This document shows, piece after piece, positions 24,312-34,101 of a DNA stretch of 64,000 nt. The notes under the pieces are model-generated. The model was not told where the DNA came from. It did not search any database and saw only the letters and a program-made list of their open reading frames with translations. Where the stretch lies: NCBI RefSeq assembly GCF_013520985.1, contig NZ_JACDTY010000006.1, positions 280,336 through 344,335 on the forward strand. Direction: 5' to 3'. A program made the translations under genes and the position numbers. Numbering within the stretch: position 1 is the stretch's first letter; each line of letters begins with the position of its first letter. This DNA comes from Mesorhizobium neociceri. Lineage in GTDB: Bacteria; Pseudomonadota; Alphaproteobacteria; Rhizobiales; Rhizobiaceae.

Positions 24312-25318
24312 AGCGCGCCGCAACCCTGTCCGAGAGTTTCGACTTTTTCGAACTGCTGCGCCGGCTCGAACGGCAAGGCGGCCTGTTCGGCCATTCCGGC
24401 CGGCCGGACCGCGAGCCGGCTAGGCTCGGCCAGAATGTGCGCCTATCCTTCGCGGTGCAGGATGTGGTGGATTTCCGCGAGCCGACGGACACGTCGCCTG
24501 CGCGAGTCACGGTCAACAATCTCGGCCTGCTTGGGCCGGAAGGGCCGATGCCGCTGCATCTGACGCGCTGGGTGCTCGATCGCCTGTCGCAGCGCTGGTA
24601 TGCCGGTGCCGAAGCGCGGCAGACCAGCGACACGACCTTCGTCGATTTCGTCAACATCCTGCAGCATCGGATGATCGCGCTCTACTATCGCGCCTGGGCC
24701 GATGCGCATCCGGCGGTGCAGGTCGAACGCGGTGTCGGCGGCCGCGTCCGCTCCATGCTGGAAGCGATGGCCGGCATCGGGCTGCCGGGTACGCAGGATG
24801 CCGAACTCGACGCGGTGAAGCTTCGCCAGGCTGCCTCGCTCGCCAGCCAGGTCGATGGCCCGGAGCGGCTGACGCTGTTCGTGGCCGAAGCCTTCAAGGT
24901 GCCGGTGGTGCTGAAGGAGTTCGTCGCCGCCTGGATGACCATCCCCAAGGCGCTGCAGACCCGGCTTGCCGGCAGCTATGCCACGCTCGGGCGCAGCGCC
25001 ACGATCGGCCCGCGCAGCTTCAGCCGGCAAAGCCGGATCGAACTGCGCATCGGCGCGCTCAGCTATATCGACTACAAGGCATTCCTGCCGGGCGGCGAGC
25101 GGCTGAAGCTGTTGAAGCAAGCGGTGCGCGACCTGATCGGCGAAACCATCGATGTCGATCTGAGGATCGTGCTTGCGGCGAAAGCAGTGCCGCCGGCGAA
25201 GCTTGGAACCGTCCAGCTTGCCCGCACCACCTGGCTGGCGCGGCCGGTCGAAAAGGGCGACGCCGACGACATGCGGCTGCGTACCATCGTCGGCTGGCGG
25301 GAAGAGGTGGCGGCATGA
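24275..25318 (+). CDS. tssG: T6SS baseplate protein TssG (VasB/ImpH)
   Basis: Second wedge protein of the T6SS baseplate, 347 aa. Visible family elements are FDFFELLRRLERQGG, RLGQNVRLSFAVQDV, NNLGLLGPEGPMPLHLTRW, FVDFVNILQHRMIALYYRAWADAHP and a C-terminal FLPGGERLKLLKQAVRDLIG. TssG bridges TssF to TssE and TssK in known baseplates. Its start lies inside tssF and its stop overlaps the FHA gene by 4 nt (ATGA). Confidence 0.95.
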   Translation: MADDARQSLPDLERAATLSESFDFFELLRRLERQGGLFGHSGRPDREPARLGQNVRLSFAVQDVVDFREPTDTSPARVTVNNLGLLGPEGPMPLHLTRWVLDRLSQRWYAGAEARQTSDTTFVDFVNILQHRMIALYYRAWADAHPAVQVERGVGGRVRSMLEAMAGIGLPGTQDAELDAVKLRQAASLASQVDGPERLTLFVAEAFKVPVVLKEFVAAWMTIPKALQTRLAGSYATLGRSATIGPRSFSRQSRIELRIGALSYIDYKAFLPGGERLKLLKQAVRDLIGETIDVDLRIVLAAKAVPPAKLGTVQLARTTWLARPVEKGDADDMRLRTIVGWREEVAA

Positions 25319-26742
25319 GCCTGCTGCTGACACTCGAACAGGGACCACGCGCGCAAGTCACGCGGCAGGCGCGGCTGGACGAGGGTGAGCTGGTGATCGG
25401 CCGCAGCGCCGACGCCGACTGGCAGATCAACGATCCCGACATGTTCGTCTCGCGCGCCCACTGCAAGATCACCAGCAAGCAGGGCGGCTATTTCGTCACC
25501 GACACCTCCAGCAGCGGGTTGTTCATCGACGATGCCGCCAGCCCGCTCGGCGCGGGAAATTCGGCGCGCCTGCAAAGCGGCATGCGGCTGCGGCTGGGCG
25601 ACTATGTGGTGTGCGTCGATCTGCAAACAGCCAAGACCGAGGCGCCGGTCAGCCTCGGCGGCGACGATTTCTTTTCGTCCACGACGGAAGAGGAGCCGGG
25701 ACGGCCGCGGCCCGCCGACCTGCCCGATCCGTTCGAGAAGCCGGTGCCCGGCGCATTCGCGCGTGCGCAGTCCAACGAACGCAGCTCGCAGGCGTTCGAC
25801 GATCCGTTCAGCCTCGACCCTGTGGCGACGCCGGCGCCCGAGCCCACTGACAGAAATGGCGCCAAGCCATCGTTCAACGATCCCTTCGGCCTCGACGCCG
25901 CGCCGCTGTCGAGAGAGCCGAGCAGATCCAGTTCCGAGCAGCCGCCGGCCTACGATAACGGGTTTGGTTTTGGCCCTGCCGAGTCCACCAGCCTCGACGC
26001 CGGCGTGACCGGTGGCGGCGCAATCGATGCACCCTCGCCTGCCCCGGCGCCCTGGGATCTGCCGGCCCGCGCGGCCGAGCCATCGCCACCGCAGCCACCC
26101 CCAGCCCCGTCTCCGCCGCCACCGCGCGCACCTGTCCGGCAGGCCGCGGCGCGGCCGTCGGCCGGACCGTCGGACGCGGAATTGCGCGCCGCCTTCCTGC
26201 GCGGCATGGGCATGGACGAGGCCGATTTTCCCGGCAGCGATCCGGTGGCCGACATGGAAAAATTCGGCCGCGAATACCGGCTGATGATGGAAGGGCTGAT
26301 GCAGCTTTTGCGCAAGCGCGCCGAAGAGAAGGGCAACGCCCGCGTCGCTCAAACCGTGGTTGGCGCATCCGAGGTCAACCCGCTCAAATTCCTGCCTTCG
26401 GTCGACGATGCGCTGGTCACCATTCTTGCCGAGCGCAGCCCCGGTTTCCTCGGCGCCGAAGCGGCGATCAAGGACGCGGTGCGCGATCTGGCGCAGCATC
26501 ACGTTCGCGCCTGGCGCGGCGTGCAGGGCGCGCTCAAACGAATGATCGATCGCTTCGACCCGGCGGCGATCGAGCAGGAACTGAAGTCGAGTTCGGCGAT
26601 CGGCAATCTGCTGACCGGCGGGCGCGGCGCCAAGCTCTGGGAACTTTACCAGAAACGCCACCGTGAAATCGCTCACAGCGCCGAGACGCGCTTTCTGGGC
26701 GAAATCGGCGCTGATTTTAGGGACGCATATGAGGAGGACTGA
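25315..26742 (+). CDS. tagH: FHA-domain T6SS regulator/scaffold (Fha/TagH), first copy
   Basis: Phosphothreonine-reading scaffold that couples PpkA/PppA signalling to T6SS activation. The 475-aa protein has an N-terminal FHA domain (residues ~1-105) with GRSADADW and SRAHCKI; the usual NGTxxN loop is replaced by SGLFIDD. A long Pro/Ala-rich linker (~115-290) follows. A C-terminal TagH/ImpI domain has VNPLKFLPSVDDAL and a helical end. A second, shorter FHA protein lies at 42.5 kb. It starts in an ATGA overlap with tssG and is followed after 3 nt by tssJ. Confidence 0.93.
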   Translation: MSLLLTLEQGPRAQVTRQARLDEGELVIGRSADADWQINDPDMFVSRAHCKITSKQGGYFVTDTSSSGLFIDDAASPLGAGNSARLQSGMRLRLGDYVVCVDLQTAKTEAPVSLGGDDFFSSTTEEEPGRPRPADLPDPFEKPVPGAFARAQSNERSSQAFDDPFSLDPVATPAPEPTDRNGAKPSFNDPFGLDAAPLSREPSRSSSEQPPAYDNGFGFGPAESTSLDAGVTGGGAIDAPSPAPAPWDLPARAAEPSPPQPPPAPSPPPPRAPVRQAAARPSAGPSDAELRAAFLRGMGMDEADFPGSDPVADMEKFGREYRLMMEGLMQLLRKRAEEKGNARVAQTVVGASEVNPLKFLPSVDDALVTILAERSPGFLGAEAAIKDAVRDLAQHHVRAWRGVQGALKRMIDRFDPAAIEQELKSSSAIGNLLTGGRGAKLWELYQKRHREIAHSAETRFLGEIGADFRDAYEED

Positions 26743-26745
26743 GAC

Positions 26746-27195
26746 ATGATCGACAGACGCGAATTCATTCTGGCCATCGGGGCGACGGGACTGACGGCTT
26801 GCCAGAGCGGCCCGCCTAAACCGTCCGTCATAACGGTCAATCTGGCCGGTGGGGCCGGTATGAACCCGGGACCGGGCGGCGGCGACAGGCCGGTGACCGT
26901 GCTGGTCCTGCGGCTGAAGAGCACCGGCGCTTTCAACTCGGCCGATTATTTCGCCCTGCAGGGCGGTGCCGGTGCGGCACTTGGCGGCGACCTGATCGGC
27001 TCCGACACGATTTCCGTCGGGCCGGGCAAGACCGCGTCGAAGACGATCACGGTCGAGCCGGAAGTGGCAGCACTCGGCTTCGTCGCGCTGATCCGGGAAC
27101 CCACCGGACGCAACTGGCGCACGACCAAGTCGGTTTCGCCGGGATCGAAATTCACCGTCAATGTGACGCTCGGCAGCGGCGGCATTTCCGCCTAG
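26746..27195 (+). CDS. tssJ: T6SS outer-membrane lipoprotein TssJ
   Basis: Anchors the TssJLM trans-envelope complex to the outer membrane and binds the TssM periplasmic C-terminus. The 149-aa precursor has a lipoprotein signal with RREFILAIGATG and a lipobox LTAC (cysteine at residue 19). The mature part has VLVLRLKSTGAFNSADYFAL and the C-terminal RNWRTTKSVSPGSKFTVNV segment typical of TssJ (VasD) beta-sandwich proteins. It is the only recognisable tssJ in the window although there are two tssL and two tssM genes. Confidence 0.93.
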   Translation: MIDRREFILAIGATGLTACQSGPPKPSVITVNLAGGAGMNPGPGGGDRPVTVLVLRLKSTGAFNSADYFALQGGAGAALGGDLIGSDTISVGPGKTASKTITVEPEVAALGFVALIREPTGRNWRTTKSVSPGSKFTVNVTLGSGGISA

Positions 27196-27254
27196 CGGCG
27201 GCAGGTCCGCAAAAGCCGCACAAGGGTGATGAGCAGGATAAAGAGAGTGCCGGC

Positions 27255-28589
27255 ATGAGCGATGCAAACAGGGTGCTGTGGTCGGAGGGGCTGTTCCTGC
27301 GCACCCAGCATTTCCAGCAACAGGACCGCTTCTTCGAAGCGACGGTGCGCGGCGCCTTGCAAGCCGGGCATCTGCATACGTTCGGCTTTCGAACGCTGAC
27401 GGTCGATCAGGCACTGCTCGATGCCGGCCAGATCTCGGTGCTCTCGGCGCGCGGCATCTTTCCCGACGGGACGCCGTTCGCGATCCCCGAGACGATGGAT
27501 GCGCCGCGGCCGCTGGCGGTGACGCCGGAGATGGGCGCGGGGCCGGTGCTGATCGCGCTGCCGCTGGAGCCGCCAGGCGGCGTCGGCTTCGACCCTGCCC
27601 ATGCCGAGCCTTCGGGCGCTCGCTATCGCGGCCGGATCGTCTCGGTGCGCGACGCTGTGCATGGCGGGTCCGATCCCGAGGAGATCGAGATCGCGCGGCC
27701 GCAGGCGCTGTTGCTGGCGCCGGGCACGGCTGTCGGCGGTTACACCGCTCTGCCGGTGGGCGAGCTCAAGGGCGTGCGCGCCGATGGCGGCGTGGCGTTG
27801 GACGACACCTTCCTGCCGCCGACCTTGGTCATCGGCGCGGCCTCCTGGTACAGCCGCCTGCTGCAGGAAGTGGTCACCGGCCTCGACCAGATCGCCGAGG
27901 CGCATGGCAAGATGGTGCTGGGCGGTCCGGGGCGCAGCGTCGAGGACCTTCTGATCCTGAACCTGGTCAACGCGGCGCGGCCACGACTGGCGCACATGCT
28001 GGCGCAAGACGTCTTCCATCCAGCCGAGGTCTATATGGAACTTGCCGGCCTTGCCGGCTCGATGGCAACCTACGGCTCGAGCGCGCGGCGGCTCGGCGAA
28101 CTGCCTGTCTATGACCACATGGCGCCTGGCCCGGCCTATTCTGCGCTGGCCGACGCCCTGCGTTCGCTGATCCTCAGCCTGCGCTATATCGAGCCGAAAT
28201 CGCGGGCGCTCCCCGTCATGCGGCATGCCACCAATGTCTGGAAGATCCGCATCGACAACCCGAAACTTCTGGTGGCGAGCCGGATCGTCGTGCGGATCGG
28301 CTCCGAACTGTCGGAGGATGCCTTGCGCAAGATTTTCGTCAATCAGGCGACCGTCGGCTCGGCCAGCGAATTCGAAGGACTGTGGAAGTCACGCTTGCCC
28401 GGCATTCCGTTGAAGCCGCTGCATTCGCAGCCACGCGAAATTCCCTATGACGGCGACCGGCTGTGTCTCGAACTCGACCAGAAAAGCGAGCACTGGGCCT
28501 CCCTTCTCGAAGCGCCCGGTTTTGTGATCGGCGTTTCGGGCGTGCTGCCCAGCGAACCGCAGGTCGACTGCTACTCGGTCAACAGGTGA
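27255..28589 (+). CDS. tssK: T6SS baseplate-membrane connector TssK
   Basis: Trimeric connector between baseplate and membrane complex, and receptor-like adaptor homologous in part to phage receptor-binding proteins. The 444-aa protein begins with the diagnostic VLWSEGLFLRTQHFQQQDRF and includes AGQISVLSARGIFPDGTPF, a VYMELAGLAGSMATYG block and the C-terminal LPGIPLKPLHSQPREIPY. The gene lies 59 nt after tssJ, the largest gap in this part of the operon, and is followed by tssL after 1 nt. ATG 27255 follows AAAGAGAGTGCCGGC. Confidence 0.96.
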   Translation: MSDANRVLWSEGLFLRTQHFQQQDRFFEATVRGALQAGHLHTFGFRTLTVDQALLDAGQISVLSARGIFPDGTPFAIPETMDAPRPLAVTPEMGAGPVLIALPLEPPGGVGFDPAHAEPSGARYRGRIVSVRDAVHGGSDPEEIEIARPQALLLAPGTAVGGYTALPVGELKGVRADGGVALDDTFLPPTLVIGAASWYSRLLQEVVTGLDQIAEAHGKMVLGGPGRSVEDLLILNLVNAARPRLAHMLAQDVFHPAEVYMELAGLAGSMATYGSSARRLGELPVYDHMAPGPAYSALADALRSLILSLRYIEPKSRALPVMRHATNVWKIRIDNPKLLVASRIVVRIGSELSEDALRKIFVNQATVGSASEFEGLWKSRLPGIPLKPLHSQPREIPYDGDRLCLELDQKSEHWASLLEAPGFVIGVSGVLPSEPQVDCYSVNR

Positions 28590-28590
28590 G

Positions 28591-29919
28591 ATGATGAGCA
28601 GGGACGATCCATTCGGACTGTCCGAGGATCGGGAGCGCACGCGCATCCGGCTGAGCGGAGCGCCGACGCCACGCGCCATGCCGCTGCCGGCGTCGGGCGT
28701 GACTGCAAAGCGCTCAGGGCGTGCGCATCCGAACGTGCTCGTCAACGCGTTCTCGCCGCTGCTCGAATTTGCGCCCGAACTGGAAAACGCGCAGCCGCCG
28801 GAGAATCCGGAGGCGCTGCGCACAAGGCTGCTCGAAGAGCTCGTGCGCTGCCGCGATGCCACCATGGCGCAGGGATCGTCGCTGGAGCGCGCCGACCAGG
28901 CCGCCTGGCTGGTGGCTGCTCTGCTCGACGATCTGGCGCTGAACACACCGTGGGGTGGCGCCAGCGCATGGCCGCGCCAGCCGCTGGTGGTGATGCTGCG
29001 CGGCGATGTCGACGCCGGCGCGCAGTTCTTCGCCCGGCTCGAAGACCTCGAGCGCCATCCCAACCGCGATCGCGAAATGCTGGAGCTGCAGTATCACTGC
29101 ATGGCGCTCGGCTTCCGCGGCAAATATCGCGTGCCGGGCCGCTCCGGCGACCGCTCGCTCAATGCCGTTCGCGTCGCGGCGGCGCGCTTCCTGCGCGACA
29201 GCGACGCCGAAGGCGCGCCGCTGTCGCCGAACTGGAAGGGCGTGATCGCGTCCGACGAACCGCAGCGCTTCATCGTGCCGATCTGGGTGATGGCGGCGGC
29301 CGCGGCGGTGATCGCAACGGCCATCCATGTCGGCCTGTCGATGGGCCTGAGCAGCCAGGCGGTCGAGCTTTCGGCGCTGGTTCGCGCGCTGCCGCCGCCG
29401 ACACGCGCCGATGTCACCCGCGCCTCGCCGAAGGTCGACGCGCCGCCGCCGATGGCGGTGGATTTCGCGCTGCTGCCGGAGTTCCAGGCGGCAGCACCGG
29501 ACGAGCTCAAGAAAGCGCTGAGCGGCACCGAGAGTGTATCGCTGGCGCGGTTGGTCATCCAGGCCTCCAATCCCGAGCTCTTCCAGTCGGCGCGCGCAGA
29601 GCTGACCGACGGTTTCGATCCGCTCATCGCCTCGGTCGCCAAGGTGATCCTCGAAAACCAGGAGCTGATCGGCGATATCACCGTGGTCGGTCACACGGAC
29701 GGCGTTCCGCTGCAAAAGACCAACCCGCTGTCGACCAACCAGCGGCTGTCGGAAGCGCGCGCCGCCGAAATTGCCGACATCCTGATCCAGAACGGCGTGC
29801 CGAAGGATCGCGTGCGCTCCGAAGGCCGCGCCGCCACCGATCCGGTCGCCGACGACGGCACACGCGAGGGACGGGCCTTGAATCGCCGCGTCGAAGTGCT
29901 GGTCGAGAAGAGGCTGTGA
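28591..29919 (+). CDS. tssL: T6SS inner-membrane protein TssL with OmpA-like domain, first copy
   Basis: Membrane-complex protein of the DotU/IcmH family, extended with a periplasmic peptidoglycan-binding domain. The 442-aa protein has an N-terminal cytoplasmic DotU domain (residues ~40-215; PWGGASAWPRQPLVVMLRG, LELQYHCMALGFRGKYR), one transmembrane helix (~229-252, PIWVMAAAAAVIATAIHVGL) and a C-terminal OmpA domain (~300-442) with VVGHTDGVPLQ, NQRLSEARAAEIADIL and NRRVEVLVEKRL. In relatives TssL is the PpkA target that recruits FHA. Start is ATG 28591 or ATG 28594. tssM follows after 1 nt. Confidence 0.95.
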   Translation: MMSRDDPFGLSEDRERTRIRLSGAPTPRAMPLPASGVTAKRSGRAHPNVLVNAFSPLLEFAPELENAQPPENPEALRTRLLEELVRCRDATMAQGSSLERADQAAWLVAALLDDLALNTPWGGASAWPRQPLVVMLRGDVDAGAQFFARLEDLERHPNRDREMLELQYHCMALGFRGKYRVPGRSGDRSLNAVRVAAARFLRDSDAEGAPLSPNWKGVIASDEPQRFIVPIWVMAAAAAVIATAIHVGLSMGLSSQAVELSALVRALPPPTRADVTRASPKVDAPPPMAVDFALLPEFQAAAPDELKKALSGTESVSLARLVIQASNPELFQSARAELTDGFDPLIASVAKVILENQELIGDITVVGHTDGVPLQKTNPLSTNQRLSEARAAEIADILIQNGVPKDRVRSEGRAATDPVADDGTREGRALNRRVEVLVEKRL

Positions 29920-29920
29920 C

Positions 29921-32900
29921 ATGTTCATCCTGCGCTTCCTCTGGGCGGTCCTGACCTCGCGTTTCCTGTGGACGCTGATCGGTCTGGCACTGCTGTCACT
30001 GATCATCTGGGTGTTCGGCCCGATCGTGCGGGTCGGCGACTATGTGCCGATGGCGTCGGAGACGGTGCGCATCGTCATCATCGCGCTTTTGGTGATCTTC
30101 TGGCTGATCTGGCTGATCGTCGCCCAGCGCCGCGCCATCCGCGCCAACCGCATGTTCGTCGCGGAGATTTCCGCACCCGTCGAGGAAAAGCGGCTCAGCC
30201 CGGGCGAGGAGAATGTTGCCGCGGTCGGCGCCAAATTCCAGGACGTCATGGTCGAGCTGAAGCGGCGCAAGCTCGGCGGCCGCAAATTCCTGCGCGAGAT
30301 GCCGTGGTATGTGATCGTCGGGCCGCCGGCGACCGGCAAGACGACGGCCTTGCGCCAGTCCGGCCTCAACTTTCCAATCGACCTGACCGACGATCTGCAA
30401 GGTATCGGCGGCACGCGCAACTGCGACTGGTTCTTCAGTGAAAACGCGGTGATGATCGACACCGCCGGCCGCTATGTCCAGCAGGAAAGCCAGCCCGATG
30501 TCGACGCCGCCGAATGGCTGGGCTTCCTCGACCTGTTGAAGAAGCACCGCGGCCGCCGTGCGCTGAACGGCGTCATCGTCGCGCTTGGGATCGATGCACT
30601 GTCCGAGGGCGACGAAGCCGTCAAGGCGCATGGCCGCAAGATCCGCAGGCGACTGGCGGAGCTTGAGGAGCGGCTGGAGATCCGCCTGCCGGTCTATCTC
30701 ATGCTGACCAAGGCCGATCTCATCAGAGGCTTCGAGGCCTTCTTCGGCGGCCTGTCGACGGCGGCGCGCGAACAGGTGTGGGGAACGACCTTCCCACTCG
30801 ATGCGCGCGTCGACGCCAAGACGATCGCGGGCGAAATCACGACGCTGTCGCGGGAGCTCGAAAAACGGCTGGTGCCGCGGCTGGAAGACGAAGACAAGCT
30901 GGCCGAACGGGCCGAGATCTTCCGTTTTCCTGCGCAACTGCAAAGCCTGTCCGAGCCGATCCAGGTGCTGGTCGAGGCGATGTTCGGCGAAAGCCGTTAC
31001 GAGGAGGCGGCCTGGCTGCGCGGCCTCTATCTGACCTCGGCCACCCAGGAAGGCGCGCCGATCGACCGGCTTACCGCAGCGCTGGCCTCCTCCTTCGGTC
31101 TGCCGGCACGACGCTCGATGCCGGCGCAGCGTTTTGAGAAGCGCAGCTTCTTCCTGAAGAACCTTTTGACCGAAGTGATTTTCAAGGAAGCCGGGCTCGG
31201 CACGTTCGATCCGCTGGCACAGCGCCGCCGTAGCTGGATCTGGCGCGGCGCCGCCGCCGCATGCGCGGCCGCCGCCATCCTGGCGGGTTCGCTGTTCACC
31301 TGGTCCTATTACGACAACCGCAACGCCATCGCCGCGCAGGCCGGCCAGTTCGAAGCGCTGCAGGCACCGCTGACCTCGGCCGCCGCGACGCCCGCCTCGG
31401 TGCAGCAGCCGGCGATGGACGTCGCCCTCAACGCCATGGACGAGGTCGCCAATGCCAGGACTGCGCCTCCCGACAAGCCGCAGGATCTGCTCGGGCCATC
31501 GGCTTCCGCCGAGATGATGCGGGCGCAGACCGACACCTACGATCACGCTTTGCGCAATGTGCTGGAGCCGCGCATGGTGGCGCTGCTGGAAGCAACGATG
31601 TGGCGGCAGATCCGCGATCCGGACTTCATGCTGGGCGCGCTGAAGACCTACCGCATGATGACCGGCCTGTCGCAGATGGATCCGGATTTCGTGCAGAATT
31701 GGTGGGTGAACGACCTGCCCGAATTCGCGCCGGCCGCACCCTTCCCGACCGCCGATGCGGAAGAGCACCAGCTGGCCGCGATCCGCCGCATGGCGGTCGA
31801 CGACAGCTACATTACGCCCGATCAGGCGCTGGTCGCCGAAGCGCTGAAAACGGTCTGCACGATCTCGCTGCCGGCGCGCGCCTACAAGCAGTTGCTGGCC
31901 GACCCAGCGGTAGCGGGATTGAAGGAATGGATCCCCGCCAATTTCGCCGGACCGAACGGCGCCAAGGTATTTTCGCGACGCTCCGACAAGACGCTGCGCG
32001 TCGGCATTTCAGGCGCCTTCACCTATGACGGTTTCCACGACGCGATCCTCGACCGGGTCGAGGACGTCGCCGCCCAGGCGGCACTTGATCGCGCGGTGTT
32101 TGCTGGCGGCTGTTCGGAAAACTCCGAGACCTCGGTGTCGGCGCTGTCGGAAGACATACTGAAGCTCTACTACGACGACTACATCGCGCAGTGGGACAGT
32201 TTCCTGCGCGACATGCGGCTGGCGCCGCTCAGCGACCTCAACATTGCCAGCGAGAATCTGAAGGACCTTTCCAGTGCCGATTCCGCGCTGAAACGGCTGC
32301 TGACGGCGGTGGTCCAGGAGGTTGACCTCACCCGCTCGGACGACGCACCCGCGACCGACGACAAGGCGGCGGGCAAGGGCGGCTCGAAACTTTTGGGCAA
32401 ACTCGGCAAGCTGGGCAAGATCGTCAAGACCGGAGCCAAGCTGTTGCCGCGCGCAGGCTCGGCCAGCGAGGTCGACCTGACCGGCACGCTGGTGGCCGAG
32501 CACTTCAAGCCGCTCAAGAGCACGATTGCCGAAGTCGACGGCCAGCCGCCGGCGCTCGACGCCGCCGTCGTGGCACTGACGGCGCTGTCCAATGTGCTGC
32601 AGACGGTGACCGCCAATCCCGACCCGCAGGACGCGATCAAGAAACAGGGCGGGCTGGCCGAACTGACCGGCGCCGTCGCCCGCCAGGCGCAGATCCTGCC
32701 CGACCCGGTCAACACCTGGCTGAGCGGCATTGCCGGCGACACCAGCGGCCTGACGCAGAAGGCCGTGGCCTCGGAGCTCAACGCCATCTGGCGCGCCGAC
32801 ATCCTGCCCTTCTGCCAGGCCGCGCTCAACGACCGCTATCCGTTCAGCCCCGACAGCGCGGTCGACGTCAACGTGCGCGACTTCGCCCGCCTGTTCGGAC

Positions 32901-33460
32901 CGGCAGGGATGATCGACAGCTTCATCAACGATCATCTGATCAGCTATGTGGACACCTCGGCGCAGCCGTGGAAATGGCGCGCCGACTTCGGCCTTGATCC
33001 ATCCGCCCTTGCCGCCTTCGAACAGGCGCGGCGCATTCGCGACGATCTCTTTCCCGGTGGCCAAGGCCCGGTCATGGCCTTCACGCTGGAGCCGACGGAC
33101 CTGTCGCCCAATATCACACGCGTCACCCTAAATCTCGACGGCCAGAGCTTGGTCTACTTCAACAATGCGACTCGGCCGCAGCCGATGACCTGGCCCGGCA
33201 AGGACGGCACCGGCGTCATCTCGCTCGCCTTCCAGCCGATCGACGGCTCGCCCGAAATCATGCTCAACGAGACCGGCAGCTGGGCGTGGCTGAGGATGCT
33301 GCGCGGCGGCCGCTTCACCGGCACCTCGCTGTCCGATGTCTACAGCCTGCGGCTGGGAACGAAAGGCATGTACGCCGACTTCAAGCTCAAGGCGGCGAGC
33401 GTCGAAAATCCCTACAACCTCCAGATGTTCAAGAAATTCTCATGTCCGCCGCAGATATGA
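29921..33460 (+). CDS. tssM: T6SS inner-membrane ATPase-like protein TssM (IcmF), first copy
   Basis: Largest component of the membrane complex, spanning the periplasm to TssJ. The 1179-aa protein has two N-terminal transmembrane helices (~residues 3-65), a cytoplasmic NTPase-like domain with an intact Walker A GPPATGKTTA near residue 131 and DTAGRY as the Walker B region, and a third transmembrane helix near residue 445. The rest is a periplasmic IcmF-related/DUF1215-type region that ends in a beta-rich C-terminus. Compared with the second copy at 45.3 kb the architecture is the same, with different spacing and sequence. tagF overlaps its end by 19 nt. Confidence 0.95.
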   Translation: MFILRFLWAVLTSRFLWTLIGLALLSLIIWVFGPIVRVGDYVPMASETVRIVIIALLVIFWLIWLIVAQRRAIRANRMFVAEISAPVEEKRLSPGEENVAAVGAKFQDVMVELKRRKLGGRKFLREMPWYVIVGPPATGKTTALRQSGLNFPIDLTDDLQGIGGTRNCDWFFSENAVMIDTAGRYVQQESQPDVDAAEWLGFLDLLKKHRGRRALNGVIVALGIDALSEGDEAVKAHGRKIRRRLAELEERLEIRLPVYLMLTKADLIRGFEAFFGGLSTAAREQVWGTTFPLDARVDAKTIAGEITTLSRELEKRLVPRLEDEDKLAERAEIFRFPAQLQSLSEPIQVLVEAMFGESRYEEAAWLRGLYLTSATQEGAPIDRLTAALASSFGLPARRSMPAQRFEKRSFFLKNLLTEVIFKEAGLGTFDPLAQRRRSWIWRGAAAACAAAAILAGSLFTWSYYDNRNAIAAQAGQFEALQAPLTSAAATPASVQQPAMDVALNAMDEVANARTAPPDKPQDLLGPSASAEMMRAQTDTYDHALRNVLEPRMVALLEATMWRQIRDPDFMLGALKTYRMMTGLSQMDPDFVQNWWVNDLPEFAPAAPFPTADAEEHQLAAIRRMAVDDSYITPDQALVAEALKTVCTISLPARAYKQLLADPAVAGLKEWIPANFAGPNGAKVFSRRSDKTLRVGISGAFTYDGFHDAILDRVEDVAAQAALDRAVFAGGCSENSETSVSALSEDILKLYYDDYIAQWDSFLRDMRLAPLSDLNIASENLKDLSSADSALKRLLTAVVQEVDLTRSDDAPATDDKAAGKGGSKLLGKLGKLGKIVKTGAKLLPRAGSASEVDLTGTLVAEHFKPLKSTIAEVDGQPPALDAAVVALTALSNVLQTVTANPDPQDAIKKQGGLAELTGAVARQAQILPDPVNTWLSGIAGDTSGLTQKAVASELNAIWRADILPFCQAALNDRYPFSPDSAVDVNVRDFARLFGPAGMIDSFINDHLISYVDTSAQPWKWRADFGLDPSALAAFEQARRIRDDLFPGGQGPVMAFTLEPTDLSPNITRVTLNLDGQSLVYFNNATRPQPMTWPGKDGTGVISLAFQPIDGSPEIMLNETGSWAWLRMLRGGRFTGTSLSDVYSLRLGTKGMYADFKLKAASVENPYNLQMFKKFSCPPQI

Positions 33461-33984
33461 TCCTGCCCGGCTTTTACGGCAAAATGCCCGCCACCGGCGA
33501 TTTCGTGACGCGGCGGCTGACGGGCGACTTCGTGCGCCTGTGGGACCGCTGGCTGGCGCAACATCTGGTGCCGCTGTTTGGCCAGGACATCTGGGCCACT
33601 GGCACCGCGCTTCGCTTTCTGGCCGGCGCGAATTCCTTCGGCGCGTCGGCGGGCATCATCCTGCAAAGCGCCGACAAGGTTGGCCGGAAATTCCCCTTGA
33701 GCGTCGTTGCCCTGCTACCCGAAGCGCCTGTCGCGCTGACGCTTGCCGAGGCATGGTTTGCCGGAATCGAGGAGGCCGCCGCCGCCGCCCAGCGGGGCGG
33801 GCTGACGCCCGACGAACTGGACGCAGCGCTCGGCGGACTGCCTGTGCCGCCTGCTGAGCCGGGCGAAGAACTGATCGCCGACATGGTGATGTGGACGGCG
33901 CGCTCCGACATTTTCGACATCGATCCGCACTCGCCGCAAGCGACGCTGGAGACAATCCTTGCCGGCAGTTGGGAGACCAGCTGA
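33442..33984 (+). CDS. tagF: T6SS-associated protein TagF (ImpM/DUF2094 family)
   Basis: Posttranslational repressor of T6SS firing in other bacteria, where it acts alongside or independently of the threonine phosphorylation pathway. The 180-aa protein matches the TagF core: PGFYGKMPATGDFVTRRL at the N-terminus, a FVRLWDRWLAQHL helix and VGRKFPLSVVALLP. It is a stand-alone TagF without the fused PppA domain seen in some species; PppA is encoded separately at 49.0 kb. ATG 33442 lies inside the tssM end. It closes the core operon. Confidence 0.93.
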   Translation: MSAADMILPGFYGKMPATGDFVTRRLTGDFVRLWDRWLAQHLVPLFGQDIWATGTALRFLAGANSFGASAGIILQSADKVGRKFPLSVVALLPEAPVALTLAEAWFAGIEEAAAAAQRGGLTPDELDAALGGLPVPPAEPGEELIADMVMWTARSDIFDIDPHSPQATLETILAGSWETS

Positions 33985-34101
33985 TGAGGGCGAATTCGAC
34001 GATGTGTAAAACAAGGCACAGACGCAGAACCGATCGATAATTTATGTCCAGAGCGGTCAAGGCCCGCTGTTTCATCATCGCGTAAGGATGCGTGGTTTCG
34101 A

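Noticed and set aside
25072..27414. 780-codon minus-strand frame opposite the FHA and tssJ genes
   Set aside because: Its composition is that of an antisense shadow and it crosses the boundaries of several real genes.
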